64,000 nucleotides of DNA from Micromonospora narathiwatensis (GCF_900089605.1 NZ_LT594324.1:6138001-6202000), one strand, 5' to 3'; counted from the first letter of the stretch, positions 39,321-48,869 are shown. Notes: generated from the sequence alone by a model not told the origin. Program-made: numbers and translations.

Positions 39321-40304
39321 ATGCGATACGTGATCATCGGGGCGGGCGCGGTCGGCGGCACCATCGGCGTACGCCTGGGGGAGGCCGGCCGCGACGTGAC
39401 GCTGGTGGCCCGCGGCGCGCACCTGGACACGATCCGGCAGCGGGGGCTGACCCTGCGTACCCCGGAGGGCTCGGTGACCAGCCGGCTGCCCGCCCTGGCC
39501 GGCCCGGGCGACCGGCCGCTGCCGGCCGACACCGCCCTGGTGTTGACGGTGAAGTCGCAGGACACCGACGCGGCCCTGGCGACCTGGGTGGACGCGCCCG
39601 TCGAGGGCGGCGGCACGGCGGGCGAGCGGCTGCCGATCCTGCTGGCCCAGAACGGCGTCGCCAACGAGCGGGCCGCGTTGCGGCTCTTCGCCCGGGTGCA
39701 CCCGGTCTGTGTCTGGCTCCCCGCCACCCACCTGGACCCGGGCGTGGTCGTCGCCAACGGGCACCCGCACCCGGGGATGCTGCACATCGGCCGCTACCCG
39801 GCCGGATCGGACGACACCAGCCGGTCGGTGGCCGCCGACCTGACCGCCGCCGGTTTCGCCGCCCCGGTCCGCGACGACGTGATGCGCTGGAAGTACGGCA
39901 AGCTGCTCAGCAACCTCGGTAACGGCCTCCAGGCGCTGCTCGGCGCGGACATCCCCGAGCCCCTGGCCGCCCGGGTACGCGCCGAGGGGGAGGCCGTGCT
40001 GGCCGCCGCCGGGATCCCGCACACCACCCGACAGGAGGAGGCCGCCGAGCGGGGCGACCAGGTGCGGCACCGTCCCGTCGGCGGCGAGGCGCGGGCCGGC
40101 GGTTCCACCTGGCAGAGCCTGGCCCGTGGCGCCGGCTCCGCCGAGGCCGACCACCTCAACGGCGAGATCGTGCTGCTCGGCCGGCTGCACGGGGTACCGG
40201 CCCCGGCGAACGCGGCGGTCCAGGTCGCCGTCCGTCGGGCGGTACGCGAGCGGATCCCGGCCGGCGGCTTCCCCCTCGCCGAGTTGGCGAAAATGGTCGG
40301 CTGA
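39321..40304 (+). CDS. Ketopantoate reductase family (2-dehydropantoate 2-reductase-like)
   Basis: A 327-residue NADPH enzyme. The N-terminal Rossmann motif is GAGAVGGTIGVRLGEAGRDV, with VARGAHLDTIRQRGLTL for NADPH binding, VKSQDTDAAL and LLAQNGVANER. The helical C-terminal domain has the conserved KYGKLLSNLGNGLQALLG (catalytic Lys) and the late SADHLNGEIV-like segment. It could make pantoate for CoA, but paralogues with other 2-oxoacid substrates are common in actinobacteria and no pan operon is nearby. CAGAAT (39308-39313) ends seven bases before the ATG at 39321. Confidence 0.85.
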   Translation: MRYVIIGAGAVGGTIGVRLGEAGRDVTLVARGAHLDTIRQRGLTLRTPEGSVTSRLPALAGPGDRPLPADTALVLTVKSQDTDAALATWVDAPVEGGGTAGERLPILLAQNGVANERAALRLFARVHPVCVWLPATHLDPGVVVANGHPHPGMLHIGRYPAGSDDTSRSVAADLTAAGFAAPVRDDVMRWKYGKLLSNLGNGLQALLGADIPEPLAARVRAEGEAVLAAAGIPHTTRQEEAAERGDQVRHRPVGGEARAGGSTWQSLARGAGSAEADHLNGEIVLLGRLHGVPAPANAAVQVAVRRAVRERIPAGGFPLAELAKMVG

Positions 40305-40367
40305 CCGGGCAACCGCACGCCCGGCGCCAGGCGTCTCCCCTGCGACCGCCGCCGGGGAGGTAGCAGA

Positions 40368-40868
40368 GTGACGGACGTCGACGGGTTCGACGAGTTCTAC
40401 CGGGGCAGCCGACAGCGGCTGCTCGGCTTCGTCTACGTGCTCACCGGCAACCTCGCCGAGGCCCAGGACGCCGTGCAGGAGGCGTACATCCGGGCCTGGC
40501 AGCGGTGGTCGACGGTGCAGGGGTACGACGACCCGGAGGCGTGGGTGCGGGTGGTGGCGAGCCGGATCGCGGTGAGCCGGTGGCGCAGCCTGCGCAGCCG
40601 GGCCCGGGCTTACCTGCGGCACGGCGCGGAGGAAACGGTCCCCGCACCCAACAGCGACACCGTCGAGGTGGTGGCCGCGCTGCGCCGGCTCCCCGAGGAG
40701 CAGCGCACCGCCATCGCGCTCTACTACCTGCTCGGCATGCCGGTCGCCGAGGTCGCCCGGGAGACCGCGGCCCCGGTCGGCACGGTGAAGGCGCGACTCT
40801 CCCGGGGGCGTGCCGCGCTCGCCGGACTGCTCGCGGTCGTGGATCTGGAGGAGGCCACCGATGCGTGA
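40368..40868 (+). CDS. ECF-type sigma factor (SigE family)
   Basis: A 166-residue sigma factor with only regions 2 and 4. Region 2 includes FYRGSRQRLLGFVYVLTGN and AQDAVQEAYIRAWQRW. Region 4 includes LRRLPEEQRTAIALYYLLG and VAEVARETAAPVGTVKARLSRGRAAL, the recognition helix. This branch is widespread in actinomycetes. The start codon is the GTG at 40368, after GGGGAGG. It overlaps the next gene by 8 bp, so the membrane protein downstream is probably its partner or anti-sigma. Confidence 0.93.
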   Translation: MTDVDGFDEFYRGSRQRLLGFVYVLTGNLAEAQDAVQEAYIRAWQRWSTVQGYDDPEAWVRVVASRIAVSRWRSLRSRARAYLRHGAEETVPAPNSDTVEVVAALRRLPEEQRTAIALYYLLGMPVAEVARETAAPVGTVKARLSRGRAALAGLLAVVDLEEATDA

Positions 40869-41736
40869 CGACGACCTGGCATTCGTCGAACTGGTGCAGC
40901 GGGAACTGGGCGTTGTCCGCTGGCCCGACGCCGCCGAACTGCGTGCCCGGGCCCGGCGTCGCAGCCGGCGCCGGGTGGTGGGTGCAGCGGCCGTCGTCTT
41001 CGTCCTCCTGTCCTCCTCGGCGGTGGCCACCGCCGGGCTGCCCGGGCTGTCGGGCCCGCCTACGGCGACCGGGCCGGCCGCGTCCCCGACGGGCCGGGCC
41101 GAGATTCCACTCGACGCGCTGTTGCAGCCCGAGGACCTGCCGGTGAAGGCCGGATCGGCGCTCACCGGGGCCGGTCTCGGTGAGCCGATCGTCATCGAAC
41201 CGGTCTGGGCCCAGTGCCTGGCGGAGCGAAACGTCTCGCCCATCTGGGAGATGTCCCGCTACTCCCGCTCCCAGTCGTTCGTGCGGGACCCGCGGACGGA
41301 CCAGGACATGCAGCTCAGCCAGGACGTCTACCGCATCGGTCCGGAGCTGGCGGCGAGCTTCTCCGCCGACATCGACCGTCGGATCCGTCCCTGCCTGGAC
41401 TGGCTGGACGTCCAAACGGGTCAGAACGTCGGGCTCGGGCCGGTCATCGGGGAGTTGACCACGTCGTTCGCGCGTCACAGCTGGGAGGTGGTGGCCCGAG
41501 GGTTCGCCGGCGACGACGCGGTGCTGATCCGGCACACGACCAGCGAGACCCGACGCGACGACGCCCCCGAGGAGGTGCTCGCCGAGGCGCCGGATCCGCA
41601 GACCGTCGCGGTGGTGCGCGTCGGGGATCTGGTTACCGTCCTCCGGCTGGGCGTCTGGGCGAGCGAGTCCGACTACCTTCGCCTGGCGGTGGTCGCCACC
41701 CGCCGCATGTGTCTCGCCGCCAACCCCCGCTGCTGA
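40861..41736 (+). CDS. Membrane-anchored putative anti-sigma or sigma-linked protein
   Basis: A 291-residue protein. Residues 1-40 are cytoplasmic (DDDLAFVELVQRELGVVRWP and a basic RARARRRSRRR), followed by one span (VVGAAAVVFVLLSSSAVATAG). About 230 extracytoplasmic residues follow, with cysteines in VWAQCLAER, RIRPCLDWL and the C-terminal MCLAANPRC. No zinc HxxxCxxC anti-sigma motif is present. Its ATG lies inside the sigma gene end, so expression is coupled. A sensor or anti-sigma function is inferred from context only. Confidence 0.78.
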   Translation: MRDDDLAFVELVQRELGVVRWPDAAELRARARRRSRRRVVGAAAVVFVLLSSSAVATAGLPGLSGPPTATGPAASPTGRAEIPLDALLQPEDLPVKAGSALTGAGLGEPIVIEPVWAQCLAERNVSPIWEMSRYSRSQSFVRDPRTDQDMQLSQDVYRIGPELAASFSADIDRRIRPCLDWLDVQTGQNVGLGPVIGELTTSFARHSWEVVARGFAGDDAVLIRHTTSETRRDDAPEEVLAEAPDPQTVAVVRVGDLVTVLRLGVWASESDYLRLAVVATRRMCLAANPRC

Positions 41737-41757
41737 CCGTCCTCGGCGCAGCAGGAG

Positions 41758-41825
41758 CCGCGCAACTTCAGGGAAGCTGCTGCCTCCCGGCCTCGGGATG
41801 GGCCAACCTCCCCGAAGTTGCGCGG
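41758..41825. terminator. Long inverted repeat between the sigma operon and accD
   Basis: CCGCGCAACTTC (41758-41769) pairs exactly with 41814-41825. After one mismatch four more pairs (GGGA/TCCC) extend the stem to 17 positions, around a 34-base apical region. It lies between convergent genes. Confidence 0.6.
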
Positions 41826-41833
41826 ATTGAGAA

Positions 41834-43417
41834 TCAGAGTGGGATGTTGCCGTGCTTCTTCGGGGGCAGGGTCTCGCGCTTCGTACGCAGCACCCGCAGC
41901 GCCCGGACGATCTGGGTACGGGTCTCGTGCGGCGGGATCACGCCGTCGACGTACCCGCGTTCGGCGGCGATGTACGGGTTGGCCAGGGTGTCCTCGTACT
42001 CGGCGATCTTCTCGGCGCGGACGGCCGCCGGGTCCTCGGCGTTCGCGAGTTCCTGCCGGTAGAGGATGTTCACCGCGCCCTGCGCACCCATCACCGCGAT
42101 CTGCGCGGTCGGCCAGGCGAAGTTCAGGTCCGCGCCGAGGTGCTTGGAGCCCATCACGTCGTACGCGCCGCCGTACGCCTTGCGGGTGATCACGGTGACC
42201 TTCGGGACGGTGGCCTCGGCGTACGCGTAGATGAGCTTCGCGCCCCGGCGGATGATGCCGTCCCACTCCTGGCCGGTGCCGGGGAGGAAGCCGGGCACGT
42301 CCACGAAGGTGAGCACGGGGATGTTGAACGCGTCGCAGGTACGCACGAAGCGGGCCGCCTTCTCCGACGCGGCGATGTCCAGGGTGCCGGCGAACTGCAT
42401 CGGCTGGTTGGCGACCACGCCCACCGGGCGCCCCTCGACCCGGCCGAAACCGACCACGATGTTCTGCGCGTAGAGCGGCTGGACCTCCAGGAACTCGCCG
42501 TCGTCGAGGACGTGCTCGATGACCCGGTGCATGTCGTACGGCTGGTTCGCCGAGTCCGGGATCAGCGTGTCCAGGGCACGGTCGTCGTCGGTCACCTCCA
42601 GCACGGCGGGCGCGTCGAAGACCGGCGGCTCGTCCAGGTTGTTCGACGGCAGGTACGACAGCAGCGCCTTCACGTACTCGATCGCGTCCTCCTCGTCGGA
42701 GCCGAGGTAGTGCGCGTTGCCGCTGCGGGCGTTGTGGGTCCGGGCGCCGCCCAGCTCCTCCATGCCGACGTCCTCGCCGGTGACCGTCTTGATCACGTCG
42801 GGGCCGGTGATGAACATGTGCGAGGTCTGGTCGACCATCACGGTGAAGTCGGTGACCGCCGGGGAGTAGACCGCGCCGCCCGCGCACGGGCCCATGATCA
42901 GCGAGATCTGCGGGATGACGCCGCTGGCCCGGACGTTGCGGAAGAAGATTTCGCCGTAGAGGCCGAGTGAGGCGACGCCCTCCTGGATCCGCGCGCCACC
43001 GGAGTCGTTGATGCCGACGACCGGGCAGCCGATCTTCATGGCCAGGTCCATCACCTTGACGATCTTCTCGCCGAAGACCTCGCCGAGGGAGCCGCCGAAG
43101 ACCGTGAAGTCCTGCGCGAAGACGCAGACCTGGCGGCCGTCCACCGTGCCGTAGCCGGTCACCACACCGTCGCCGTACGGCCGGGTCTTCGCCAGCCCGA
43201 AGTTGGTGGACCGGTGCCGGGCGAACTCGTCCAGCTCGACGAAGGAGCCCTCGTCGAGCAGCATCTCGATCCGCTCCCGGGCGGTCTTCTTGCCCCGGGC
43301 GTGCTGCTTCTCGACCGCGCGCGCCGACCCGGCGTGCACCGCCTCGTCGACCCGGCGTTCCAGGTCCGCCAGCTTCCCGGCGGTGGTGTGGATGTTGATC
43401 CCGGTCTCGGTAGTCAC
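41834..43417 (-). CDS. Acyl-CoA carboxylase beta subunit (propionyl-CoA carboxylase type, AccD5/PccB-like)
   Basis: A 527-residue carboxyltransferase that moves CO2 from biotin to propionyl- or acetyl-CoA. It shows the N-terminal [20 protein letters not shown], the acyl-CoA oxyanion site [19 protein letters not shown] and [14 protein letters not shown], and the biotin site in the C-terminal half with [20 protein letters not shown] and [16 protein letters not shown]. It should assemble with the alpha chain (25281-27032) and AccE (35622-35834). TATATT (43429-43424) ends six bases before the GTG at 43417, so the mRNA is probably leaderless. It is divergent from birA, which biotinylates its partner. 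Confidence 0.94.
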   Translation of the reverse strand: MTTETGINIHTTAGKLADLERRVDEAVHAGSARAVEKQHARGKKTARERIEMLLDEGSFVELDEFARHRSTNFGLAKTRPYGDGVVTGYGTVDGRQVCVFAQDFTVFGGSLGEVFGEKIVKVMDLAMKIGCPVVGINDSGGARIQEGVASLGLYGEIFFRNVRASGVIPQISLIMGPCAGGAVYSPAVTDFTVMVDQTSHMFITGPDVIKTVTGEDVGMEELGGARTHNARSGNAHYLGSDEEDAIEYVKALLSYLPSNNLDEPPVFDAPAVLEVTDDDRALDTLIPDSANQPYDMHRVIEHVLDDGEFLEVQPLYAQNIVVGFGRVEGRPVGVVANQPMQFAGTLDIAASEKAARFVRTCDAFNIPVLTFVDVPGFLPGTGQEWDGIIRRGAKLIYAYAEATVPKVTVITRKAYGGAYDVMGSKHLGADLNFAWPTAQIAVMGAQGAVNILYRQELANAEDPAAVRAEKIAEYEDTLANPYIAAERGYVDGVIPPHETRTQIVRALRVLRTKRETLPPKKHGNIPL

Positions 43418-43423
43418 CCAGGG

Positions 43424-43507
43424 AATATAACGATGGTTCAGCTGGGGCCCGTTGTGCAGTGCGCCTCACCGGCTTACCGGGGACCGTGCGCCGCCGGGCC
43501 GTAGGCT
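43424..43507. promoter_or_regulatory. Divergent leaderless promoters of accD and birA
   Basis: Minus strand: TATATT (43429-43424) six bases before the accD GTG. Plus strand: TAGGCT (43502-43507) six bases before the birA ATG at 43514. Both genes can share regulation from the 96-bp gap. Confidence 0.6.
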
Positions 43508-43513
43508 GGCGGG

Positions 43514-44389
43514 ATGCCCGGCTCGCCGTACACCGATCTGGACCGCCCGCCGCTGTCGGCGGCCCGGCTGCGGCGCGCGCTGGTCGCGCCGCACGGGCCG
43601 TGGCGCCGCCTGGAACTGCGCGCGGAGACCGGCTCGACCAACGCCGACGTGGTCGAGGCCGCCGCGGCCGGCGAGCCGGAGGGTCTGGTGGTGGTCGCCG
43701 AGCGGCAGAGCGCCGGCCGGGGCCGGCGCGGCCGGGTCTGGCAGTCGCCGCCCCGGGCCGGCATCGCGACCAGCGTCCTGCTCCGGCCCGGCGAGGCCGT
43801 TCCGGAGCGCGGCTGGTCGCCCGTGCCACCCGCGGGGTACGGCTGGCTGCCGCTGCTCGCCGGGGTCGCGTTGGTCGACGCGGTGGCCCGGCTGGCCGAG
43901 CTGGACGCCCGCCTGAAGTGGCCCAACGACCTGCTGATCGAGGGCGCCAAGTGCGCCGGGGTGCTGGCCGAGGCGGTGCCGGGTGGCAGCGCGGCCCGGC
44001 CGCCCGCGATCGTGGTCGGCATCGGCCTCAACGTCACCCTGCGCGCCGACGAGCTGCCGGCGAACCCGACCGGGCTGCCCGCCACCTCGCTCCAGCTCGC
44101 CGGGGCCGCCGCCACCGACCGGGACCCGCTGCTGCGCGCTCTGCTGCGCTCGCTCGCCGACTGGTACGACCGCTGGCGCGCGGCCGGCGGCGACGCGGTC
44201 GCCAGCGGCCTGCGGGACGCGTACGTGGCCGCCTGTGCCACCGTCGGCCGTGACGTCCGGGTCCTGCTCCCCGACGGCCGCGAGGTACGCGGCACCGCCA
44301 CCGGCGTCGACCCGGACGGTCAGCTCCTGGTCGACGGGCCGGCCGGCGAACTCCGCCTCGCGGCCGGCGACGTCCTCCACCTGCGCTGA
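43514..44389 (+). CDS. birA: Biotin--[acetyl-CoA-carboxylase] ligase
   Basis: A 291-residue ligase that attaches biotin to the carrier-domain lysine. Motifs are AETGSTNADVVEAAAAGEPE, the biotin loop GRGRRGRVWQSPP, LPLLAGVALVDAV, LKWPNDLLIEGAKCAGVL and IVVGIGLNV. The C-terminal SH3-like domain is present (GRDVRVLLPDGREVRGTA). There is no N-terminal helix-turn-helix, so it is not a repressor. It is divergent from accD. The ATG at 43514 is exactly where transcription is predicted to start. Confidence 0.94.
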   Translation: MPGSPYTDLDRPPLSAARLRRALVAPHGPWRRLELRAETGSTNADVVEAAAAGEPEGLVVVAERQSAGRGRRGRVWQSPPRAGIATSVLLRPGEAVPERGWSPVPPAGYGWLPLLAGVALVDAVARLAELDARLKWPNDLLIEGAKCAGVLAEAVPGGSAARPPAIVVGIGLNVTLRADELPANPTGLPATSLQLAGAAATDRDPLLRALLRSLADWYDRWRAAGGDAVASGLRDAYVAACATVGRDVRVLLPDGREVRGTATGVDPDGQLLVDGPAGELRLAAGDVLHLR

Positions 44390-44504
44390 CCGGACCGGCT
44401 CCGGCGCGGGACGGCGTCCCGCCCAACGCCCGCCGCGCGGCCGATTCTGCGGGGATGCGTCGACCGGTTACGGTCAGCGCGTCCAGTTCTGCGAGGAGGT
44501 TCCC

Positions 44505-45077
44505 GTGGCGTTCCCTGAAGACGTGCTCACCGAGGACGAGCACGTCGTGCTGCACCTGCACCCGCACTGGAAGGCGCTGATCCGGCCGATCCTGGTGCTG
44601 GTGCTCGCCGTCGCGGCGGTGGTCGCGGGTTGGATCCTGCTGCCCGAGGGCGGCGGCGGCACGATCGCGCTCTACGTGATCGCCGCACTCTGCCTGGCGC
44701 TGGTGCTCTGGCTGGCCTTCTGGCCGTACCTGGTCTGGCGTACCACGCACTATCTCTTCACCAACGAGCGGGTGCTGCTCCAGCAGGGCGTCTTCTCCCG
44801 TGACCGGCGGGACCTGCCGCTGACCCGGATCAACGACCACTCCATGCACCAGCGTTTCATCGAGCGACTGCTCGGTTGCGGGACGCTCACCATCGAGTCG
44901 GCCGGTGAGCGTGGGCAGTCGGTGCTCCACGACGTCCCGCACGTCGACCGGGTGCAGACCAGGCTCTACGAGCTGGTCGAGGCCCACCACGACAAGCACA
45001 GCCTGGGCGACGGCGAGATGCGGGAGATCCTCGCCGACATGCGCGAGGGCAAGCCGCTGCGCGATCCCTCGGCCTGA
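44505..45077 (+). CDS. PH-domain (bPH2-type) membrane protein
   Basis: A 190-residue protein. Two hydrophobic spans (PILVLVLAVAAVVAGWILL and IALYVIAALCLALVLWLAF) are followed by a bacterial pleckstrin-homology domain (TTHYLFTNERVLLQQGVFSRDRR, LTRINDHSMHQRFIERLLGC, GTLTIESAGERG). In mycobacteria a similar protein also follows birA. Function is unknown, presumably at the membrane. The GTG at 44505 follows GAGGAGG, and TACGGT (44469-44474) is a possible -10 box, giving a short leader. Confidence 0.88.
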   Translation: MAFPEDVLTEDEHVVLHLHPHWKALIRPILVLVLAVAAVVAGWILLPEGGGGTIALYVIAALCLALVLWLAFWPYLVWRTTHYLFTNERVLLQQGVFSRDRRDLPLTRINDHSMHQRFIERLLGCGTLTIESAGERGQSVLHDVPHVDRVQTRLYELVEAHHDKHSLGDGEMREILADMREGKPLRDPSA

Positions 45078-45095
45078 TTCCTCGGGCGCCGTCGT

Positions 45096-45152
45096 CGATC
45101 ATGAGGTTTGTCGCCACCACCCGCCGTGCGGGCGGCGACAACTTCATGATCG
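45096..45152. terminator. Long imperfect hairpin between the PH-domain gene and gtrA
   Basis: CGATCATGAGGTTTGTCGCC (45096-45115) pairs with 45134-45152 with one G-T pair and one bulge, and an inner CCGCC/GGCGG adds five pairs. It lies between convergent genes. Confidence 0.65.
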
Positions 45153-45189
45153 CCGGTGGTGGGCGGGCCGGGCCGCCGTGGGCACGCGG

Positions 45190-45891
45190 TCAGTGGCGGG
45201 GGAGGCGGCGGGTGCCGCCCTGGAACTCGGTGGCCAGCTCCGGGTTCAGGCCCCCGCCGAGGGTACGGCCCAGGCCGGCGTCCGCCGGGGCGGGACGCCC
45301 CTGCTGGTGCGGGGCGTAGTCGGGCCGTACGCCCGGGTGGGGCTCGGTCTCCTCCAGCTCGCTGACCGACTCGGCCAGCTCCGCCACCGGGTCCATCTCC
45401 GCCACGTTGTCCCATTCGTCACGCGGGATGGCGTGCCAGTTCTCCTCGGCGTGCTGCGGCGGCGGCTGGAAGACGAACGTCCGGTACGACCAGAAGCGGA
45501 ACACGGTGGCCAGCAGGACGCCGCCGGTCTTCGCCCCGTTCAGCGCGAGCAGGCTGGTGATGCCGAGGCCGTACTTCGCCGCCGCCAGCACGCCCAGTTC
45601 GATGATCAGGCCAGTGGCGTTGAACAGGAAGAACAGGGTGTATTCCCGGCGAAGAGCCGCCTTGGGTCGATCCCGGTACGTCCAGTGACGATTCATGAGA
45701 TACGACGTGATGGTGGCCACGATGGTCGCGACCACGGTCGCCTTGAGCTGGCCGTCTCGGAAAACCGTGAGTGCCAGCGCATTGAACACCGCGTAATTGA
45801 TGACGGTGTTGATGCCGCCGACGATGCCGAATTTCAGCGCCTCATGGATGAACTTCTGCCAGCGCTCGGGCAGCAGACGGACTCCAGGCAT
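45190..45891 (-). CDS. GtrA-family membrane protein with a long acidic tail
   Basis: A 233-residue protein. Four GtrA spans lie in residues 15-135, with the family motifs FGIVGGINTVINYAVFN, SYLMNRHWTYRDR, TLFFLFNATGLIIELGVL and FRFWSYRTFVF. A hydrophilic tail of about 100 residues follows, acidic in its first half. GtrA proteins help flip polyprenyl-linked sugars for cell-surface glycans. I chose the ATG at 45891, because TAAGGT (45904-45899) ends seven bases before it; the GTG at 45900 would lie inside that box. A second gtrA copy lies just upstream in the same direction. Confidence 0.88.
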   Translation of the reverse strand: MPGVRLLPERWQKFIHEALKFGIVGGINTVINYAVFNALALTVFRDGQLKATVVATIVATITSYLMNRHWTYRDRPKAALRREYTLFFLFNATGLIIELGVLAAAKYGLGITSLLALNGAKTGGVLLATVFRFWSYRTFVFQPPPQHAEENWHAIPRDEWDNVAEMDPVAELAESVSELEETEPHPGVRPDYAPHQQGRPAPADAGLGRTLGGGLNPELATEFQGGTRRLPRH

Positions 45892-45954
45892 GCGAAACAC
45901 CTTAGGGCAGCAGGCAGGGCCGGCTCGGCCCGGCGGGACGGGATGGGTGGAGGG

Positions 45955-46503
45955 TCACGCCTCGGACTCTCGGTCGTGGCTCGTTCCCGGAACAGGGGGA
46001 GTTCCCCCCTCCACGAAAACGAACCGCCGGTACGACCAGAATCGGAACAGCGTCCCGAGGCCGGTGCCGACGACGAAGCTGGCCACGTTGTCGGCCAGGG
46101 CGGTCTGGAAGACGCGGGGCCAGATGGCGCCCAGCCCGTAGCGGCTCAGCGCGAGGCAGCCGACGGCGATGCCCAGGCCGACCCCGTTGAAGAAGAAGAA
46201 CAGCGCGTACTCGCGGGCCGGGTTCGAGCGCGGGCGGTGCCGCCAGGTCCAGAACCGGTTGCCGAGGAAGGCGAGGGTCGCCGCGACCACCGTGGAGATG
46301 GTCTTCGCCCCCACGGACGGCACGTGCTGCACGCTGGCCAGGTAGTTGAAGAGCGCGAGGTCGACGAGGAACGCGAACCCGCCCACCGTGGCGAACTTGC
46401 TCAGCTCGCGGACGAGGTGACCGAAACGGTCCAGCAGGGCCCTGAGCAGACCCCGGCGGGTCTTCGGAGCCCCCGGTTGGTCTCCGGTCATCGTCGCGGC
46501 CAC
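45955..46503 (-). CDS. GtrA-family membrane protein
   Basis: A 182-residue GtrA protein with four spans: FATVGGFAFLVDLALFNYL, then TISTVVAATLAFLGNRFWTW, YALFFFFNGVGLGIAVGCLA and NVASFVVGTGLGTLFRFWSY, ending RRFVFVEGG. It is related to, but clearly diverged from, the gtrA at 45190-45891. A role in lipid-linked sugar translocation is inferred from the family. TACTCT (46515-46510) ends six bases before the GTG at 46503, so I start there rather than at ATG 46491 or the long open frame above. Confidence 0.86.
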   Translation of the reverse strand: MAATMTGDQPGAPKTRRGLLRALLDRFGHLVRELSKFATVGGFAFLVDLALFNYLASVQHVPSVGAKTISTVVAATLAFLGNRFWTWRHRPRSNPAREYALFFFFNGVGLGIAVGCLALSRYGLGAIWPRVFQTALADNVASFVVGTGLGTLFRFWSYRRFVFVEGGTPPVPGTSHDRESEA

Positions 46504-46960
46504 CCGCAGAGAGTACCGGTTGGAGGTACCCCGGGGCGGTAGCAACCGCAAGCGGGGCCGGGCCCGGGTCACCGGTCGGCCCCTCGGTCGGCCGGCCCGC
46601 GGCGAATCGACGACGGTGCGTCCTCCGGCGCGCACCGTCCGTTCCGGACTCCGTTGCGGCCGTTCCGGAGTCGGTGAGCGCAGCGTAACCGGCTGTGGCG
46701 TAATCGTGGACGGGATCACGGAATCGTGGTTCACGACATCCGGGTGCCCTTCCGCACATCGCGTATCCGAGCGGGACCACCGACGCCGGCGAGGGCCGAA
46801 GGTTTTCCGCAGGATTTGCGTGAAACTGCGCGCGAAAGCGGGTATCAGATCGCGATGCCGCAGCGTGGCCGTACCTTGTGCAGTTCTTCACAACCAGTCC
46901 CACTGACTCGCGAGGCAGCCCGGTTTACGCTGAGCCCAATCCCAGGTTTCCACGAAGGCG
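46504..46960. other. Intergenic region upstream of pckG with repeated elements
   Basis: About 0.46 kb without a convincing gene. It contains two AATCGTGG direct repeats (46702-46709 and 46722-46729, 20 bp apart), each part of an inverted repeat with nearby CACG. A candidate pckG promoter is CTGACT (46903-46908), 17 bp, TACGCT (46926-46931). The DNA from about 46690 to 47020 is less G+C-rich than its surroundings. Confidence 0.5.
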
Positions 46961-47026
46961 ATGCCATGGCTCGCCAGAACTCGTGCATCCCATACATCGG
47001 TCAGCGTCGACCACAAGGAGATGTGA
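46961..47026 (+). CDS. Candidate 21-residue leader ORF upstream of pckG
   Basis: The open frame ATG (46961) to TGA (47024-47026) encodes [20 protein letters not shown] plus M. It ends one base before the pckG ATG (47028), and its last codons contain the pckG Shine-Dalgarno AAGGAG. It has only an AAGG-like ribosome site. It may couple or attenuate pckG translation, or be chance. Confidence 0.35.
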   Translation: MPWLARTRASHTSVSVDHKEM

Positions 47027-47027
47027 C

Positions 47028-48869
47028 ATGGTTGCTCCGGCTACTGTTCGGGGTATCGATCAGGCCCCGACGTCCCACCCCAAACTGCTCGCCTGGGTAC
47101 GTGAGGTCGCGGCACTGACCACCCCCGACCGCGTGGTCTGGGTGGACGGGTCCGATGAGGAGTGGCGCCGCCTCACCGACGAACTCGTCGAGAGCGGCAC
47201 TCTGATCCGGCTGAACCCCGAGAAGAAGCCCAACTCGTTCTACTCGCGGACGGACCCGTCGGACGTCGCCCGGGTCGAGGAGCGCACCTTCATCTGTTCC
47301 GTCGACGAGGCGGACGCCGGCCCCACCAACAACTGGATGGCCCCGGCCGAGATGAAGCGCGTCATGACGGACCTCTACCGGGGTTCGATGCGGGGCCGCA
47401 CCATGTACGTCATTCCGTTCTGCATGGGCCCGGTCGAGGCGAAGAGTCCCATGTTCGGTGTCGAGATCACCGACAGCCCGTACGTGGTCGCCTCGATGCG
47501 GATCATGACCCGGATGGGGTCGAAGATCCTGGAGGCGATGGGTGACGACGCCGACTTCGTGCACGCGCTGCACTCCATCGGCGCCCCGCTCGCCCCAGGC
47601 CAGCAGGACGTGGCCTGGCCGTGCAACGAGACGAAGTACATCTCGCACTTCCCGGAGACCCGGGAGATCTGGTCCTACGGCTCCGGCTACGGCGGCAACT
47701 CGCTGCTCGGCAAGAAGTGCTACTCGCTGCGGATCGCCAGCGTGATGGGGCGCGACGAGGGCTGGCTCGCCGAGCACATGCTGATCCTCAAGATCACCTC
47801 GCCGGAGGGCCGGGTCTACCACATCGCCGGCGCGTTCCCGTCGGCCTGCGGCAAGACCAACCTCGCCATGCTGGAGCCGACCATCCCGGGCTGGAAGGTC
47901 GAGACCATCGGTGACGACATCGCCTGGATGCGGTTCGGCCCGGACGGCCGCCTCTACGCGATCAACCCCGAGTACGGCCTCTTCGGCGTCGCGCCGGGCA
48001 CCGACTGGAAGACCAACGCGAACGCGATGCGGACGCTGGACCGCGGCAACTCCATCTTCACCAACGTGGCCCTCACCGACGACGGCGACATCTGGTGGGA
48101 GGGCATGGGCGAGCCGCCGGCCCACCTGATCGACTGGAAGGGCAACGACTGGACGCCGGAGAGCGACAGCCTCTCCTCGCACGCGAACAGCCGGTTCTGC
48201 ACCCCGATCACGCAGTGCCCGATCCTGGCCGACGACTACTACGACCCGAACGGGGTCCCGATCGACGCGATCCTGTTCGGCGGCCGGCGCCGGGACACCG
48301 TCCCGCTGGTCACCGAGGCCCGCGACTGGGTGCACGGCGTCTACCTGGGCGCCACGCTCTCCTCGGAGACCACCGCCGCCGCCTCCGGCGCGGTCGGCGT
48401 GGTCCGCCGCGACCCGATGGCCATGCTGCCGTTCATCGGCTACAACGGTGGCGACTACTTCCGGCACTGGATCGAGATGGGCAAGGGCGCCGACGGCGAC
48501 GAGGCCAAGCTGCCGAAGATCTACTACGTCAACTGGTTCCGCAAGGACCCGGACGGCAGCTTCCTCTGGCCGGGCTTCGGCGAGAACTCCCGGGTGCTCA
48601 AGTGGGTCATCGAGCGGATCGAGGGCCGCGCCGAGGCCGTCGAGACCCCGATCGGCATGGTGCCGGCCCAGGACGCGCTGGACACCGAGGGCCTGGACAT
48701 GACCCCGGAGGACGTCCGCATCGCCCTCAAGGTCGACCCGGAGGAGTGGCGCCGCGAGCTGCCGCTGGTCAGCGAGTGGTTCGACAAGTTCGGGGACAAG
48801 CTCCCCGGCGTCCTCTGGGCCGAGCTGGACGCCCTGCGCGCCCGGCTCGACGTGGAGCCGCAGAAGTAG
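47028..48869 (+). CDS. pckG: Phosphoenolpyruvate carboxykinase (GTP)
   Basis: A 613-residue cytoplasmic enzyme converting oxaloacetate and GTP to PEP, CO2 and GDP in gluconeogenesis. GTP-class hallmarks are [13 protein letters not shown], which holds the P-loop and reactive Cys, the metal-site segment [21 protein letters not shown], the Gly-rich NWMAP near residue 100, and [20 protein letters not shown]. Length fits the family (about 600). The ATG at 47028 follows AAGGAG, and the longer frame is rejected. It stands alone with its own promoter region and a strong terminator. Supply of C4 acids from the mutase route (3055) would feed it. Confidence 0.96.
   Translation: MVAPATVRGIDQAPTSHPKLLAWVREVAALTTPDRVVWVDGSDEEWRRLTDELVESGTLIRLNPEKKPNSFYSRTDPSDVARVEERTFICSVDEADAGPTNNWMAPAEMKRVMTDLYRGSMRGRTMYVIPFCMGPVEAKSPMFGVEITDSPYVVASMRIMTRMGSKILEAMGDDADFVHALHSIGAPLAPGQQDVAWPCNETKYISHFPETREIWSYGSGYGGNSLLGKKCYSLRIASVMGRDEGWLAEHMLILKITSPEGRVYHIAGAFPSACGKTNLAMLEPTIPGWKVETIGDDIAWMRFGPDGRLYAINPEYGLFGVAPGTDWKTNANAMRTLDRGNSIFTNVALTDDGDIWWEGMGEPPAHLIDWKGNDWTPESDSLSSHANSRFCTPITQCPILADDYYDPNGVPIDAILFGGRRRDTVPLVTEARDWVHGVYLGATLSSETTAAASGAVGVVRRDPMAMLPFIGYNGGDYFRHWIEMGKGADGDEAKLPKIYYVNWFRKDPDGSFLWPGFGENSRVLKWVIERIEGRAEAVETPIGMVPAQDALDTEGLDMTPEDVRIALKVDPEEWRRELPLVSEWFDKFGDKLPGVLWAELDALRARLDVEPQK

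Noticed and set aside
46504..46734. N-terminal extension of the upstream GtrA protein
   Set aside because: The 77 extra residues are Arg/Pro-rich without family similarity, and a -10 box fits the GTG at 46503.
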